This document shows, piece by piece, positions 11,968 through 24,303 of a stretch of 64,000 bases of DNA. The position numbers and the translations under genes were made by a program. Numbering within the stretch: position 1 is the stretch's first letter; each line of letters opens with the position of its first letter. The notes beneath the pieces are model-generated. The model was given only the letters and a program-made list of their open reading frames with translations. It made no database searches and had not been told where the DNA came from. Location: the NCBI GenBank assembly GCA_026214975.1, contig JAOBSW010000918.1, positions 62,001-126,000 on the forward strand, in the 5' to 3' direction. Source of the DNA: Gentiana macrophylla. Its lineage: Eukaryota > Streptophyta > Magnoliopsida > Gentianales > Gentianaceae.

Positions 11968-12299
11968 TGGTTTAGTGTAATTTATTAAAATTGCCTGTTT
12001 CTCTAAACTTATTGTTTCTCTTTTGGTTTTACCCTCTTCTTGAAATGTATATTAACATGTCTAAAAGAAAGAAAATGTCTGTGTTTTGTTGAATAAATGT
12101 TATTTATGTGGGAAAACTTGTAAGGACTTGTAAACGTTGTTGATTAGATATTGAGTTACATTATCTGTTTGATTTTATTTTATTATATTAATGTCTTTTA
12201 TTTGTTTTATAAATTATTATTAAGGTTGGAACTAACATTTCAATAATGTAATGTAAAATGCTTTTGGGCACTTTATTTGCATTATATCTAATCTACTCG

Positions 12300-12480
12300 T
12301 ACGTTAATCTATCTGTGCATCATAGTACAACTGATTTTGTGAAAGTCGGTTCTTGAGCCTAAACCCACTTTTCGTAGGTATATGGAACAAGAACTGACTT
12401 TATCAAAGTCGGTTCTCATAATGCACCTATGAAAATTAACTTCAGTGGCAATAACGTTCCTACATGTGGTGCCGAAACTA
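12300..12480. repeat. MITE-like repeat with AAGTCGGTT words
   Basis: Contains GATTTTGTGAAAGTCGGTTC, then GACTTTATCAAAGTCGGTTC about 75 bases later. It is related to 13880-14085 and to 19415-19575 in FRO-C intron 4. These blocks look like members of one short non-autonomous family. Exact ends were not determined. Confidence 0.45.
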
Positions 12481-13879
12481 ATTTTGTAGTCTCATGAAAA
12501 AAAATTACTCAAAATGTGGCCGAAAGCAAAATGAGTATCAATAGAACTCCAATAGATATCTAAATCATTTAGATTTGTCACAAACGTTCAGAATATCTAG
12601 TCTGAATGTAAAATATAAAATATCTAAGTTCTACGATTATTGCATTGTAGAAAATATCGACTCTATTCAAATTATGTGCTGTAAATAAACCGAGTTTTAT
12701 TGTTAAATGATGTTTTTCATATGACGCCACAAAACAACCGACCAATGAAAAAATCAATTATCAACCGAAAATTCAACCATCTTCTACTCGATTGGCACGA
12801 TCAACCGATGAAAAAACGAGCAAGTTTGTTAGATTTATTGCACATGCATCAATAACTTTAACTTTTATAATTCTTAAAAATAGTTATTTTTTAAGATTTA
12901 GACAGAAATTTATTTAAAACGCCTACTTAAATAAATGAGCCAATGAAAAGTGACAAATTAACAAGGAAATGTATTAGCTACCTAAAGGAAAAGACAAAAT
13001 ATAGTCATTTAATTGCATAAAAAAACTGCTACATTTTACACGTATTTTACGAGTAAAGTTATCCCAACTTAGAAATTACTTTACTTACTGTCAAAAGAAA
13101 TTACTTTAATTATGCTGTAAAATCTCTTTCAATATGTTTACCACAAATATAAGCATGTATATTCATCTAGAAAGAAAGAGTGATTTTTGGAGTCTCACCC
13201 ACACAACACGAGTGGAGTTTTCACGAGATCTGAATCACACAATATCATTAATTATGTGGTTAAATCGTGTGATTCAAATGGAATATGTTCAAAGAAGTAA
13301 TTGAGATTCAAATATGATGTCACTTATGCATGTATATTGCATCATCATGTGGAAGTCCAAGAGTGTGAAATCAAGCTAAAGTAGTATGAGTTCATGTCCC
13401 ACAAATTTTGTAGTGCCAACTTGTTTTTCAAAGATTTTTGTTGATTGGTCATGTGGACCCCGGTGTCTGGAATCTTCCTATGTCCAATGCTTTCTTATTC
13501 GACCCCTTATAGTTCATGGAGTTTGATTTTTAACTAAGTGTTCGATCTGATTTAGAGTTTTTTAACATGTTTGATATATCGGAAAACCATACATTCCCTC
13601 TCTTTAAAAGTACTTGATATCAGAACACTTACCATCAGAATCAAACTACTAGCTAGGTTCACAATTAGTATTAAAATTAGTAATACTGTCAAAGAAACTT
13701 CATTCATAATCATATCAATCATACATTATCGAATCTTATATCATTCTGGCAAATCCATCTATGGATGTAAGCCTACAAGACCCTTGTCTTTCTGACTCGT
13801 ATCACAAAGTTCCTGCTACCATTGATATGATTGATGTCTTTTTTTTGGGGGGAGAGACATTTATTTGCACCACACACAA

Positions 13880-14085
13880 TCTATTCGTACACCACTCTAT
13901 ATGTCAATATGTGTATCGCAGTGGAATCGATTTTGTGAAAATCGAACCTAGCCTAGAATCAACTTTTCGTAGGTGAAGGAACAAGGACCGACTTTATCAC
14001 CAATTAATACACCTACGGGAAGTTTCTGGTTCTGCGCCCAAGATCTTGACTTTTACAAAATCGGTTTATCATGACACACAAGTAG
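13880..14085. repeat. MITE-like repeat with AAGTCGGTT words, second copy
   Basis: Has TCGATTTTGTGAAAATCG near 13927, CTTTTCGTAGGTG near 13963, GACCGACTTTATCA near 13986 and TTTTACAAAATCGGTT near 14051, the same order of words as 12300-12480. It ends about 250 bases before the FRO-C start. Confidence 0.45.
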
Positions 14086-14204
14086 AAAGAGAGACACGAA
14101 TAGATCGAGAGTGTGGTGTAAATAATAAATTAATAATTATTGTTGAAGGCTTCTTTTTCAAGTTTTGGTAGGTGAGCAGGTAAGACGTAGCACTATGATC
14201 TTCC

Positions 14205-14217
14205 TTTATATATATAG
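14205..14217 (+). promoter_or_regulatory. Putative TATA box of FRO-C
   Basis: TTTATATATATAG about 120-130 bases upstream of the FRO-C start codon. Location and sequence are the only support. Confidence 0.4.
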
Positions 14218-14336
14218 ATATCACACATAAACACTTTGAAACAAAATTCCCAACATCAAATTTACTCCAAATTAAGGACCAAAAACACCAACTCGCTCTC
14301 ACACAAAACACAAAGCCAGTAGACTTAGAAAAAGGG

Positions 14337-17300
14337 ATGGGGGTAAAGATGTCAATTCCTCCAGGAGGAATCAGATTGGTCCGTACATTCATGGTGGTAT
14401 TGTCTGTAATAGTGTTTCTTGGGTATTTGATGATGTGGTGCATTATGCCAACTGATACTTATTATAATCAATGGGTTCCTGCTATCATGTCCAGCACCAA
14501 TTCTACTTACTTTGGTTTACAAGGTTCTTTAATTTCCTTTTTTTTTTTCTTTTTTTTTTTTTCCAGCAGAACAGTCGTTAATGGCACCCTCCACATTGAA
14601 TCTATTTTCGGACACCACAGTAAAATTTGACTTTTAAGAAGTCGAATCTGAACTGAACTTAACGTTCGACTTTGCGGTTATATATCGATAATCTGCAAAG
14701 TCGAACCTTAAACTCAAAGTGTGATGGATTCTTTGAGCAATTAATACCATCTTCTCAAACTAGAGTTTATTGCTCTAATTAAATTGGCTAAATGCTAATG
14801 CAAAATGTTACACGTTTTTATAAGAGATGTTAATTAGTTAATTCTAAAATTATTTACTTTTTTTATCATAAATTTCAGGGCCTATTATGCTGGATTTCAC
14901 ATTTCCTATACTATTTATTGCTGTTCTGGGCTGCTTTTATCGTTATTTAGGCCAAAAACTTAATGAAAATGAAAATCCCAGGTACAAGAAAATATCAGTT
15001 TTTTTAATTTTAAGTTTACTTATAAGTTTGGATTAATATCATGGAAAAACAATATTACAATATATATATATATATATTATTTTGTGATTTGTTTTATGTG
15101 AAGGATTGAATAATGATTTCTTGATTTTTTTTCTGAATTGCAGGAAGCAGATGAAATTGTTGAAAAAGCCCATGATAATAAAAGGTTTGGGGATTGTGAC
15201 AATTACAGAAATAGCCTTCTTTGCCATGTTCATTTTGCTATGTGCTTGGTATTTCTCTGCCTACATGCATTTCTGGTACGAGAAGATCAATGTTGTTGCA
15301 AAGTCCAGAGGGGACAAAGTGTAAGTTTTTTATTTCTCAACAATTTTTTACTCTATTTTTCCGATATATAATTTAATATTGTAGTGTATAATTGTTGTAT
15401 CAAATGGATAAACATGGTATAACATTTTAAACCTTTTTGGTCACATAATAGTAGAAGGAAATCGGGATTTGAATCATATTCGGAATGAGATTCTCGGCAG
15501 TCACACCATCCACCTGTGAAATGTTTACGACCAAAACAAAGTTGTTTTAGTCTGAAATATTGAAAAACCATACCGTTTTGATGCTAAATCATTCACAACA
15601 CCGTAAAATCAATGTAAAGGATCTTATCCCATCATATTCATTTGTTCACGAACCATTGCTAGAGCCTACGAAGCACGAATACTTCTATTTGGTAGTATGT
15701 CTCGTATCAGATGTGTACATGATGCATGATACGCAAATAGAGGCGATTTGTAGTTTCAAAAAGTTGGATACGAGATTCGTATATGCATATTCATAACTCT
15801 GATACGTGAAATGAATAATCATATTGAAAATTGAGGAAAAACCGCGAGATAAAAAATGACACGTATATCTCATCCATATGCATATCTTATCTTTATCTAT
15901 GTATCCGTATTCACGTATCTGTACTGATTTCATTTTTTAAGGTGGCAAGCAAAGATAGAGAGGTTTGCTCTGGTGATCGGGCTGGCCGGAAATTTTTGCC
16001 TGACGTTTCTGTTTTTTCCGGTGACAAGAGGCTCATCAATTTTGGCATTCTTAGGTGTAACCTCAGAATCAAGCATCAAATATCACATATGGATTGGCCA
16101 TATTATGATGACTCTTGTTACTGCACATGGATTTTTTTATATCCTCTATTGGGCTCTTACTAATCAATTGGGAGAGGTAAATATTGTCTATACTTAATAG
16201 TTTTTTTCCGATTAATGTGAGTCGTTTTTGCAGAGTTGTAGTATCTCGCGTTGTAAAAGTGAGTAAAATCATTGTTAAAAAATAATGTTGACTCATAATG
16301 GATTTGGTGTTAGCGGTTTTAGGCTAAATTAGAAAAATGGATCTAACCATTATGACTTAAGTAGAGTCGTTATACCTGAATTTTGAGGCTGCATTACTAT
16401 CAGATAGAACCAAGTGTCACGCACTGAAGACAATGCTCAAGTAGGCGTTAAGCTTGAATTTTGAGGTGTTAGACTATGAAGATTGAACTATATGTCACAC
16501 ACTGAATGACGGTGCTCTGGTAGGTGCTAGGCCTGAATTCTGGGACGTTAGATCGACTATTAAATGTAACTCATTGAAAGCAGTGATATGGTAGGGTATT
16601 GACAAGGATATCAGCAATGATATGGTAGGGACTTGGCAAGGATATCAGTTCCTTAAGATAAAAGGAATGGTTATATCTTACATTCAAAAATTGCGAAGTT
16701 TTACATGAGGGGCGTCTCTTGAATCCTCTAGTGGGGTCTTGACGAACATTCTTCGGATCGATGATGTCCTCTTGAATAGGTGAAAGATGGTTATGGCATA
16801 TTTAGAATCCTCCGATAGTGTCTTGACAATACATCAGAGAAACCATGAGACGTTGAATACCACATACGGTATGGTCCTCGGTTCCTTGCTTGGACGCCTA
16901 GAGGGAGTGAATATAATGTCTCACATTAAAAGTGGGAAACACATTGCTAAAATATAAGACTAAAACATAATGAAATAAGTAAATTGGCATAACCATTTTT
17001 TATCGCTTAAAGTCTCACCGTTACGATTGTAATCATGCTAATCTTCATTGTATCGCTGCTTTACAACAACATGCTTATTTTATTCTTTCATTTTTATAAT
17101 CTTTTGGCTTATGATAATGTTGATGATTAAGTGTCGATAATGGTGTGTGTGCTTTTCTCACAATTAGGCCACTAACCGCCTTCTATATTATATATGCAAA
17201 TCAATCATTTAAACCAAATGCATATTAATAATCGTTACAAACAATGCACTTGATAACTTATTAGTGAAGACATTAACTTATATCTCAATTTGTGTATTGA

Positions 17301-20300
17301 TCATCTCATCAAGTAGTAACGGAGTTTTATAAGTATCAATTTTTAATGTTTTTTAATAAGTGGTTACATTTTACTTTTTTTTAAGGGACATTTTACTATT
17401 TCATATAATCATATTGAATAATCAGAAGATTTTAGGTCAAATGAAAACGATGAATTTACTTAAGTGGTTATATTACATTCAGTATGGCTTAAAAGCATTG
17501 TTTGTTAGACGTTATAGTTGAGGTATCACAGCATACTCCGTAAGAGACGATGAAGATCATCTTTAGAATTATCCGTTCAGATCCTAACGAGAGAAAAATA
17601 TAATATTTTATTAATATATTATGTCTCAAATAGCATCGTTAAACCCGATTTTCAATGTGTCACACATTATGATGACCTCATAGTAGTTGTTGAGATGGTG
17701 GAAGTTCAATGTTACGTTTTCCACACCAGCATATATAATTATGGCATGTTAGGTGGTTGTTCAAGGTTAGTTTAGAAATATACATTTTTGGCATTTTCAA
17801 GTTAATGTAAACGTTCACTTTAAGTAGCTTAATTTTCTTGCAAACAATTGATAAAAGACAATATGTCAACATAATAATTTTATTGAAATGTCAAATAATA
17901 TAATCAAAGTAAGTTTATTTTATGTACAATAAACTTAATTAAATACTCCCTTCGTTCTATTTTATCTGTCTATGTTTTCTTTTTTGGTTTGTCCCTAAAT
18001 AAGCATTCACTTTGTGCATTAATTGTCTAATTTCCTTAAAGACTCTTCTCTCTTTACAATAATTACAATAAAAATGTGTAGCATTAAATGCACCAACAAC
18101 TACTTAAAGGACATAAATGTAAAAATATTAGATTATTTAATGAGATTCAAAGCATTAACTACATTTTTATTAATCTGTGTGAAAAGTTAAACGAGACAAA
18201 TAAAATGGGACGGAGGAAGTAATTTTTATTCATAAAACATGAATTTTATTTTGGTGTCTACCTCAAGCATAATAAGGTCAAAAATATTCTCATAACGAGA
18301 GAAAAATAAAACAAATAAAAATCAAATAAAATAATAATATTTGGAGATAGGTGTAGAGGAATCTTTTCAATTTCCACAACATAGTCATCAAAAGGAGCCT
18401 CCATGTATACTTTAAAGTCATAATGGTCCTTTGTGTTCTATAATATGAGAAAAATGATAAAATATTGAATGCGACATATGTGTATTATATAATCCATTTT
18501 GTAACACGTATATAATTAACCTCAAAACCTATGTTATGAGGAGAAGAAAAATTTATATCTTAATATACTAGGAGATACAATAACAAATACCAATACGAAC
18601 AATTTTAGCATCGACCTTATGATCCATACATGTTTTTCTGAATGATCAGCCAGTTATTGATGGTAATCACACAAACTTTATTATATATATATATATATAT
18701 ATATATGCAAAACGAGAGATCTATTCTATTATTATCTATTAATATCTAAGAATCCTAAACATCATTGCAATCTTTAATAATACTAATCAATAAACAAAAT
18801 AAATTACATTTAACCGAAACTTGTTAACTATTAGAGCAACATAGTATAGTTAGACCCGAGTTTCCATGTTTTAAACCGAAAAACACCAAGACTAATATAA
18901 TTATCTCAAAGTAATAATACTTCAATAGCGTCGTTAGAGTCGAGTTCTCACAATTCAATATTAGTGTCTCAAATTCATATTGTCAATGACACAGACGTGC
19001 ACACGATAAAAAAAGTAGTGGGAAATCGGACCCATCTTTTATTAAAAAGAAGTTTCATATTAAAACTGCTAAATTTTATATTGGTGGCACTAACTTTTGG
19101 AAGTGGAATAATGTATAATGGACCACACAAGAAAATTATGATTGATTATTATCAAAGTTGTTCCATCAAATAACTAAGTAGTTTGGCTCAAGTGGTAAAT
19201 AACTTAAAAATACATAATAATGTCACCGGTTCGATTCTCCTCTAAACTCTTGTCATCTTGAAAGGTCTCTTGGCTAGACCTTATCCCTTAGTAACAGAGT
19301 TTTCTTTATTCAATATACTTACATATGATGTTATGCATACACAATCTCACGTCATTAGTCATCCCCGGTTTTTTTTTTTTTTTTCATCACAATGACTTTA
19401 TCGGTTACCATAGTATATACATGTACACCACAATAAAATCGACTTTATGAAAGTTGCTTATAGAACAAAAACCGACTTCTTGTCGCATTGTCAATTCTGA
19501 ATAAACTTTAAAAAAATCGGTTTTTGCTCCAGAACCGACCTTAAGAAAGTCGGTTATAAGTAATGGAACTCAACAATACACGGAGTATAGTGATGATTTT
19601 CTTTTCACTTTTGAATCATCATTCCCTCTACCGATAGAATTATAATATATACCCTCTACCGTCATATAAAGAAAAGTGGAGATAAACTCTATATTATACT
19701 TGAACTCTCATCTTTTGAATTTCGCTTGGTTGTAAAAATTGTAACTCGGAAGGGTAATGATACGGGCATAACCACTCCGCCACAACGAGCGACACAACCT
19801 CGATCTACACCGTTGATTGTAATGTTGGCCCATTGATGATCATGGTGCATTGCCGTCACAATCAAGGGTGGATGCATGTGTAGACATAGGTGAGCTAAAC
19901 CCACCCAGACAAAAAATATCACACTAAAAAATCTATGTAATCCAGTTCGGTCCATAAAATATTTTTAATCCAGCCCACGCGATCAATTCGATATAGTCCA
20001 TTAGTCCACCCCATATCAAAATCCTGGCTCCGCCTTTGGTCACAATCAACGGTGTAGATCGAAGTTGTATCGCTCGTTGTGGCGGAGTGGTTGTGCCTGT
20101 ATCATTACCCAACTCGAAAACCATAATAATTAATCATAGGCCGCATGCAAAGGACATATGACCCATTTTTTATTTTAAAAACTAACGATCGTGATCAAGG
20201 ACAGAGCCAGAAATCGGATTTCAGATGGGCTAATGGAGTATATTCGGACAATCGGATGGACTTAAATAAGATGTTTTGATGACATAAGTTGGATTATATA

Positions 20301-23300
20301 AGATTTTTATTGTAGTATTTTTTTCGCCAGGTAGGCTTAGCCCCCCTTAGCCCTTGCTTTGGCTACGTTCCTGTGAATCATGATTCACAGGGAATGATGA
20401 TTCATGCGGGGTATTACACGGGGTATAAGCCGCATGTTTGTGATATACGATCATGATTCATTATATATCACAAATATACGGCCTATACAGATATCTTTTA
20501 TACGGCCTATATCACAAACATGCGGCCTATATGCCCCTTACCCCCTTTCCGTGTATAATATATGATCATGATCCTATATTATGATTAAATGGAGAATAAT
20601 TCGGGATAAGAATTATACAGACTAATTTTGACGCATACAAAAAAAAAAGCATGATTTTTCGAAAACAATTGAAATTATAGTCCGTGAAACATGTGGGAAT
20701 ATTCTAGAAACACGATTGCCCGTAGCGCAATGTTTGATTATTGTTATTTGGCATTTAGACGTTTTTTTTTTTTTTAATTTTAATTCTCCACTATATTGAT
20801 ATTGTTTCCTTACGCCAGTAGCAGACACAAGTCAAGTTAACACAACCATGTAAATTCGGTATATATATTCGTCACAGTTATATTTTTCTTTCTCTTACCA
20901 TTATATTACATTAAAGACTTTCACTCGGATTCTGTTACTGTCAGTGGCATCACATCAAATTAACCTAGTGCATGTAATAACATTATAGATCCAATCTGTT
21001 TTTTCATAGTCAATTCTAGACCGTATAATCGACTTTTGTTTTTTTTACCTTTTTCTTAATGCAGATGCTGAAATGGGATGAAACATGGGACAGCACATAT
21101 GTATCAAACTTAGCAGGAGAGCTTTGCTTATTAAGTGGATTAATAATGTGGATTGCAACAAATCCATTTATTAGAAGAAACATGTTTGAACTCTTTTATT
21201 ACACACATCATCTCTATATCCTCTTCATTATCTTCTACATTCTTCATAAAGGGCTCTTCTTTATCTGCATTATGCTTCCTGGCCTTTATCTTTTTGTTAT
21301 TGACCGTTTCTTGAGGTTCTTGCAATCTAGACAGAAGGTTAGATTGGTCTCTGCACGTGTTCTTCCATGTGAAACTGTGGAGCTTAACTTCTCCAAAAGT
21401 CCGGGTAATTTAATCATCTACGTGCACCTTTGATCCCTTTTGTTTTCACGGGTTTTAATTCTTTTCATCTGCAATGTTTCATTTCGACACTTTTATACAT
21501 GGTTGTTTTTCTTATATATATATGTATATATAGGTTTGAATTATACACCAACAAGTACAATGTTCATAAACATTCCAAGCATTTCAAAGCTGCAATGGCA
21601 TCCATTTACAGTTACTTCAAATAGTAACTTAGAGCAAAATACACTCAGTGTTGTGATCAAATGTGAAGGGAGTTGGACCAAGAACCTCTATGATTCTTTA
21701 ACCTCACCTTCAACTCCTCAACATCTACAAGTTTCTATTGAAGGACCTTATGGACCTCCCACAACTCAATTCTTGAGGTATATATATATATATATAATCC
21801 CCCTTTCATGAATATTATATTTGATAACCACAATGAGATTCGACACCTGGAAAATCGATTATAAGGTCAAGATTCGACTTTTCAGAGGTCGAACTGAAAG
21901 TGGACATTCGATCTCTAATAAACCGTCGGATGACTGTCAAGTGTACAAGGAGACAAAACAGTTTTGTCTCTGTGTACACGTGGCGATCACCCAACGGCTC
22001 GTTCAAACAGGGAGTCCCAACATCAGAATTTCCCCCGCAGACATGTTTTGCCCTTGAATTTATACATTTATATCTTAACATTGTATTTGCAGGCATGACA
22101 TGTTGGTGATGATAAGTGGAGGAAGTGGGATCACACCCTTCATCTCCATCATTAGGGAACTAATCTACATGAGCTCATCATCATTTAGTTTCAAGATTCC
22201 AAAACTTTTACTTATCACCACATTCAAAAACTCATCTTATCTCTCCATGTTAGACCTTCTACTACCAAATTCCAACACACCCTTCAAATCATGCAACATA
22301 GACCTTCAAATCGAAGCCTACATAACACGAGAAACGTCACATCCCACAGAGAAAACCGGGCCCGCAAGAACGATAAGGTTCAAACCCTTGCCTTCGGATG
22401 AACCTATATGCCCTAATGTGGGTCAAAACGACTGGCTTTTGTTGGCCGCGATCATATCATCATCGTTCGTGATATATCTCGTTCTTTTGGGTTTATACAC
22501 GGGGTATTACATTTACCCTAAGGATTTGAACATGAATAAGACTGAGTTTATGACACGAAGAACGATAATTAGTACGTTGATGATGTGTTTTTCGATTGTG
22601 ATAACCGCGAGTGCGGCTTTTGTTTGGAAGAAGAAGGAGAATTCTAGAGAAAATAAACAGATTCAAGATATAGAGGAATTGCCTGATGTGAAATTAGGTA
22701 ATAATTTTGTGAAGGATGATGATTTAGAGAGAGAAGTTGAAAGCCATGCATATGAGTCTTTGATCAAATCCATGAAGGTGCATTATGGTGTAAGGCCTGA
22801 CTTGAAGAGTAAGTAACTATATATTTTGCTCCCTAAATGTTGCTTCAATCTTTTATAATTGATTCTACTCTCATAACGGTTGTGTCACAACAAGTGATAC
22901 GATGCAGTTTTTGCACTCTTGATTATGACGATCCTTTATACATCATAATCAAGGGCATTTGATATTGCCGTTATGGTACTAGCATTTAGCATCTTTTATC
23001 TAGTGATAGGTTCGAGTCGTGAAAACGGAACATGTTAAAGGAAAAAAGACATTGTTATTGACACCACATCGAATCTACTTTTGAAATACCACAGTGATTT
23101 CGACCATTCCAGAGAGAGGTCAAAAACAAAATTCGATATTTGCAAAGTCAAATATTGCACTTCTTGATGAAAACCATAGGTCGATTCTCATAAAAAAGAG
23201 TACATAGCCTCACGATCTCCTGCCCCAATATGATATTAAATTCCAATATCTTTCAAAAATTTAAACAGTTAAAAATGTATACAATTTTTATGTATTGACT

Positions 23301-23461
23301 TTAACGACTATTTTCTTACAGGAATTTTGTTAGAGGCAAAAGGTTCAAGCATTGGGGCACTTGTAAGTGGGCCGAAGCAAATGAGACATGATGTTGCAGC
23401 CATATGTTCAACTAACTCGGCCCATAATCTCTATTTTGAATCTATCAGTTTCAGCTGGTAA
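14337..23461 (+). CDS. FRO: Ferric-chelate reductase (FRO family), FRO-C
   Basis: Third FRO paralog, same predicted NADPH-dependent transmembrane ferric reduction. Exons: 14337-14523, 14879-14981, 15144-15320, 15942-16176, 21065-21404, 21534-21777, 22093-22808, 23322-23461, giving 713 residues with every junction in phase with FRO-A and FRO-B. Motifs: heme segments YHIWIGH/TAHG and THHLYI/ILHKG, FAD motif HPFT at 370-373, NADPH motif GGSGITP at 438-444, SGP at 683-685 in place of CGP. The N-terminus is shorter and not acidic (MGVKMSIPPGG), unlike the acidic leaders of FRO-A and FRO-B, so this is the most diverged copy. Intron 4 is 4,888 bases against 103 and 167 bases at the same position in FRO-B and FRO-A, and is filled with small transposons. 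The gene is intact as read. Confidence 0.92.
14565..14740. repeat. MITE-like repeat in FRO-C intron 1
   Basis: Contains GACTTTTAAGAAGTCGAA and then GTTCGACTTTGCGG and TGCAAAGTCGAACC, a cluster of short self-complementary GTCGAA words. Similar words recur in introns 6 and 7 of the same gene. Limits are approximate. Confidence 0.4.
16375..16610 (+). repeat. Degenerate tandem repeat, three copies of about 78 bases
   Basis: Units start at 16375, 16453 and 16532, each beginning CCTGAATTTTGAGG or a variant, with TGTCACGCACTGAA-like words in the middle and a GGTAGGTGCTAG-like end. It is in FRO-C intron 4. A shorter duplication (GATATGGTAGGG...TTGGCAAGGATATCAG) follows directly. Confidence 0.65.
17946..18219. 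mobile_element. Stowaway MITE in FRO-C intron 4
   Basis: Left end CTCCCTTCGTTCTATTTTAT, right end ATAAAATGGGACGGAGGAAG, flanked by TA at 17944-17945 and 18220-18221. Non-coding, 274 bases. Confidence 0.85.
18684..18706. repeat. (TA)n microsatellite in FRO-C intron 4
   Basis: About 23 bases of uninterrupted TA alternation. Confidence 0.7.
19178..19384 (+). mobile_element. tRNA-derived SINE in FRO-C intron 4
   Basis: RNA polymerase III box A (TGGCTCAAGTGG, 19184-19195) and box B (GGTTCGATTCTCC, 19228-19240) sit 32 bases apart, as in a tRNA gene, followed by an unrelated body and a T-run ending at 19384. It has no tRNA cloverleaf, so it is a SINE rather than a tRNA gene. Confidence 0.65.
19415..19575. 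repeat. MITE-like repeat with AAGTCGGTT words, third copy
   Basis: Contains AAATCGACTTTATGAAAG and CCGACCTTAAGAAAGTCGGT, related to 12300-12480 and 13880-14085. In FRO-C intron 4. Confidence 0.45.
19752..20110. mobile_element. MULE-type MITE with long terminal inverted repeats
   Basis: Terminal inverted repeats of about 72 bases start GGGTAATGATACGGGCATAA and end in the near-complement TTGTGCCTGTATCATTACCC, with a few mismatches. Flanks AACTCGGAA (19743-19751) and AACTCGAAA (20111-20119) form a 9-base target duplication with one mismatch, the Mutator hallmark. Non-coding. A shorter relative is at 40894-41065. Confidence 0.85.
20371..20560. repeat. Foldback with a perfect 20-base palindrome
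   Basis: 20371-20390 is exactly self-complementary (CTGTGAATCATGATTCACAG). Downstream, CCGCATGTTTGTGATATA near 20431 is met by the inverted copy TATATCACAAACATGCGG near 20507, so the segment can fold into a cruciform or hairpin. Probably another MITE. Confidence 0.7.
21822..22060. repeat. MITE-like insert in FRO-C intron 6 with internal hairpin
   Basis: GTCGAA-type words as in intron 1. 21941-21979 holds a hairpin with 19-base arms (GTGTACAAGGAGACAAAAC against GTTTTGTCTCTGTGTACAC, two mismatches). This explains why intron 6 is 315 bases while the matching intron of FRO-B is 170. Confidence 0.5.
22840..23200. repeat. Repeat-rich FRO-C intron 7
   Basis: Contains two short inverted blocks (TCATAACGGTTGTGTC and GATATTGCCGTTATGG arms) and a GTCGAA-type MITE-like stretch from about 23060. 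No ends resolved. Confidence 0.35.
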
Positions 23462-24083
23462 AAAAACCGTTAGAAATTTTTTACGATACAACACGTTTAT
23501 ATGTTTATATCAAATGACGTGTATTATATCTTTTCATTGTTACTCTTTTTCACAATCTACAGTAAAAATCGAAAAGATATGATGCGTGTTATTTAGTACA
23601 ATCTTACTATAACGATTGTATTATAAATATGTTAGTTACATGACGTCCGTGTGTGATCCAGCTTGTCCATGTTTGAATAATCTCTTTGACTTTTTGGCTT
23701 TGTAATTTGTAGTTTGATGGCTATGTATTAAAATGCTATCGGTTTTTATCATTGCACTTAATTTTCTACATATGTATTTTAAAGTTATGAATATAGACAG
23801 TGTTGCAGATGATTTTTAATGAATCTGAATCTTTATTTCACACATTTTTAATGAAAATGTAGTCATTCAAAAATAGAATATTATCTCATAAAACCTAAAG
23901 CCGATGGTGACCCGTTTTTCTAACCATCACCCAAACTGTGATGTTTTACTTGAAAATTTCACGCAATGGAAGTGCGTTTTTCGTCACAACGAAATTATGC
24001 TATTTTAACATTGATATTTCGCGATTTTCGAAATAGTTTGGAAAGAGAGTTAAAATATGAATGTTGAGAGAAAGATTAAAATA
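23462..24083. other. Intergenic DNA between FRO-C and the copia element
   Basis: The FRO-C 3' untranslated region should lie at its start. No other gene or repeat was recognised. Confidence 0.5.
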
Positions 24084-24088
24084 GAGAC

Positions 24089-24303
24089 AGTTAAAATCTG
24101 GAAAATGTTTTCATGAAGAAGAAGAGAACGCACAGAGAAATCTGTTGCTTAGTTTTTCATTGATTGTCCAACATTACACAATAATAGATCTTATAGATCA
24201 GTTGCACACACATCTATAAAACAGAAATCTAAGGTGACCAATAACTGCCACTTGTACATCTATAACAACTTAATCTTAGCCACTAATAATATTATTATTT
24301 TCA
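24089..24303 (-). repeat. 3' LTR of the outer copia element
   Basis: 215 bases, matching 38248-38466 apart from two substitutions and a missing 4-base CATA. It begins TGAAAATAAT on the element strand. A purine-rich GAGAGGGGC lies immediately before it (24304-24312) as the polypurine tract. Confidence 0.9.

Larger units (their letters stand above)
11968..14336. other. Intergenic DNA between FRO-B and FRO-C
   Basis: No gene. It holds two MITE-like blocks of the AAGTCGGTT family (12300-12480 and 13880-14085), then the FRO-C promoter. The remainder is AT-rich and featureless to the eye. Confidence 0.5.

Noticed and set aside
19184..19240. Possible tRNA gene from A and B boxes
   Set aside because: No acceptor stem, anticodon arm or T arm can be folded around the boxes, and a T-run tail follows. 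A SINE is the better explanation.
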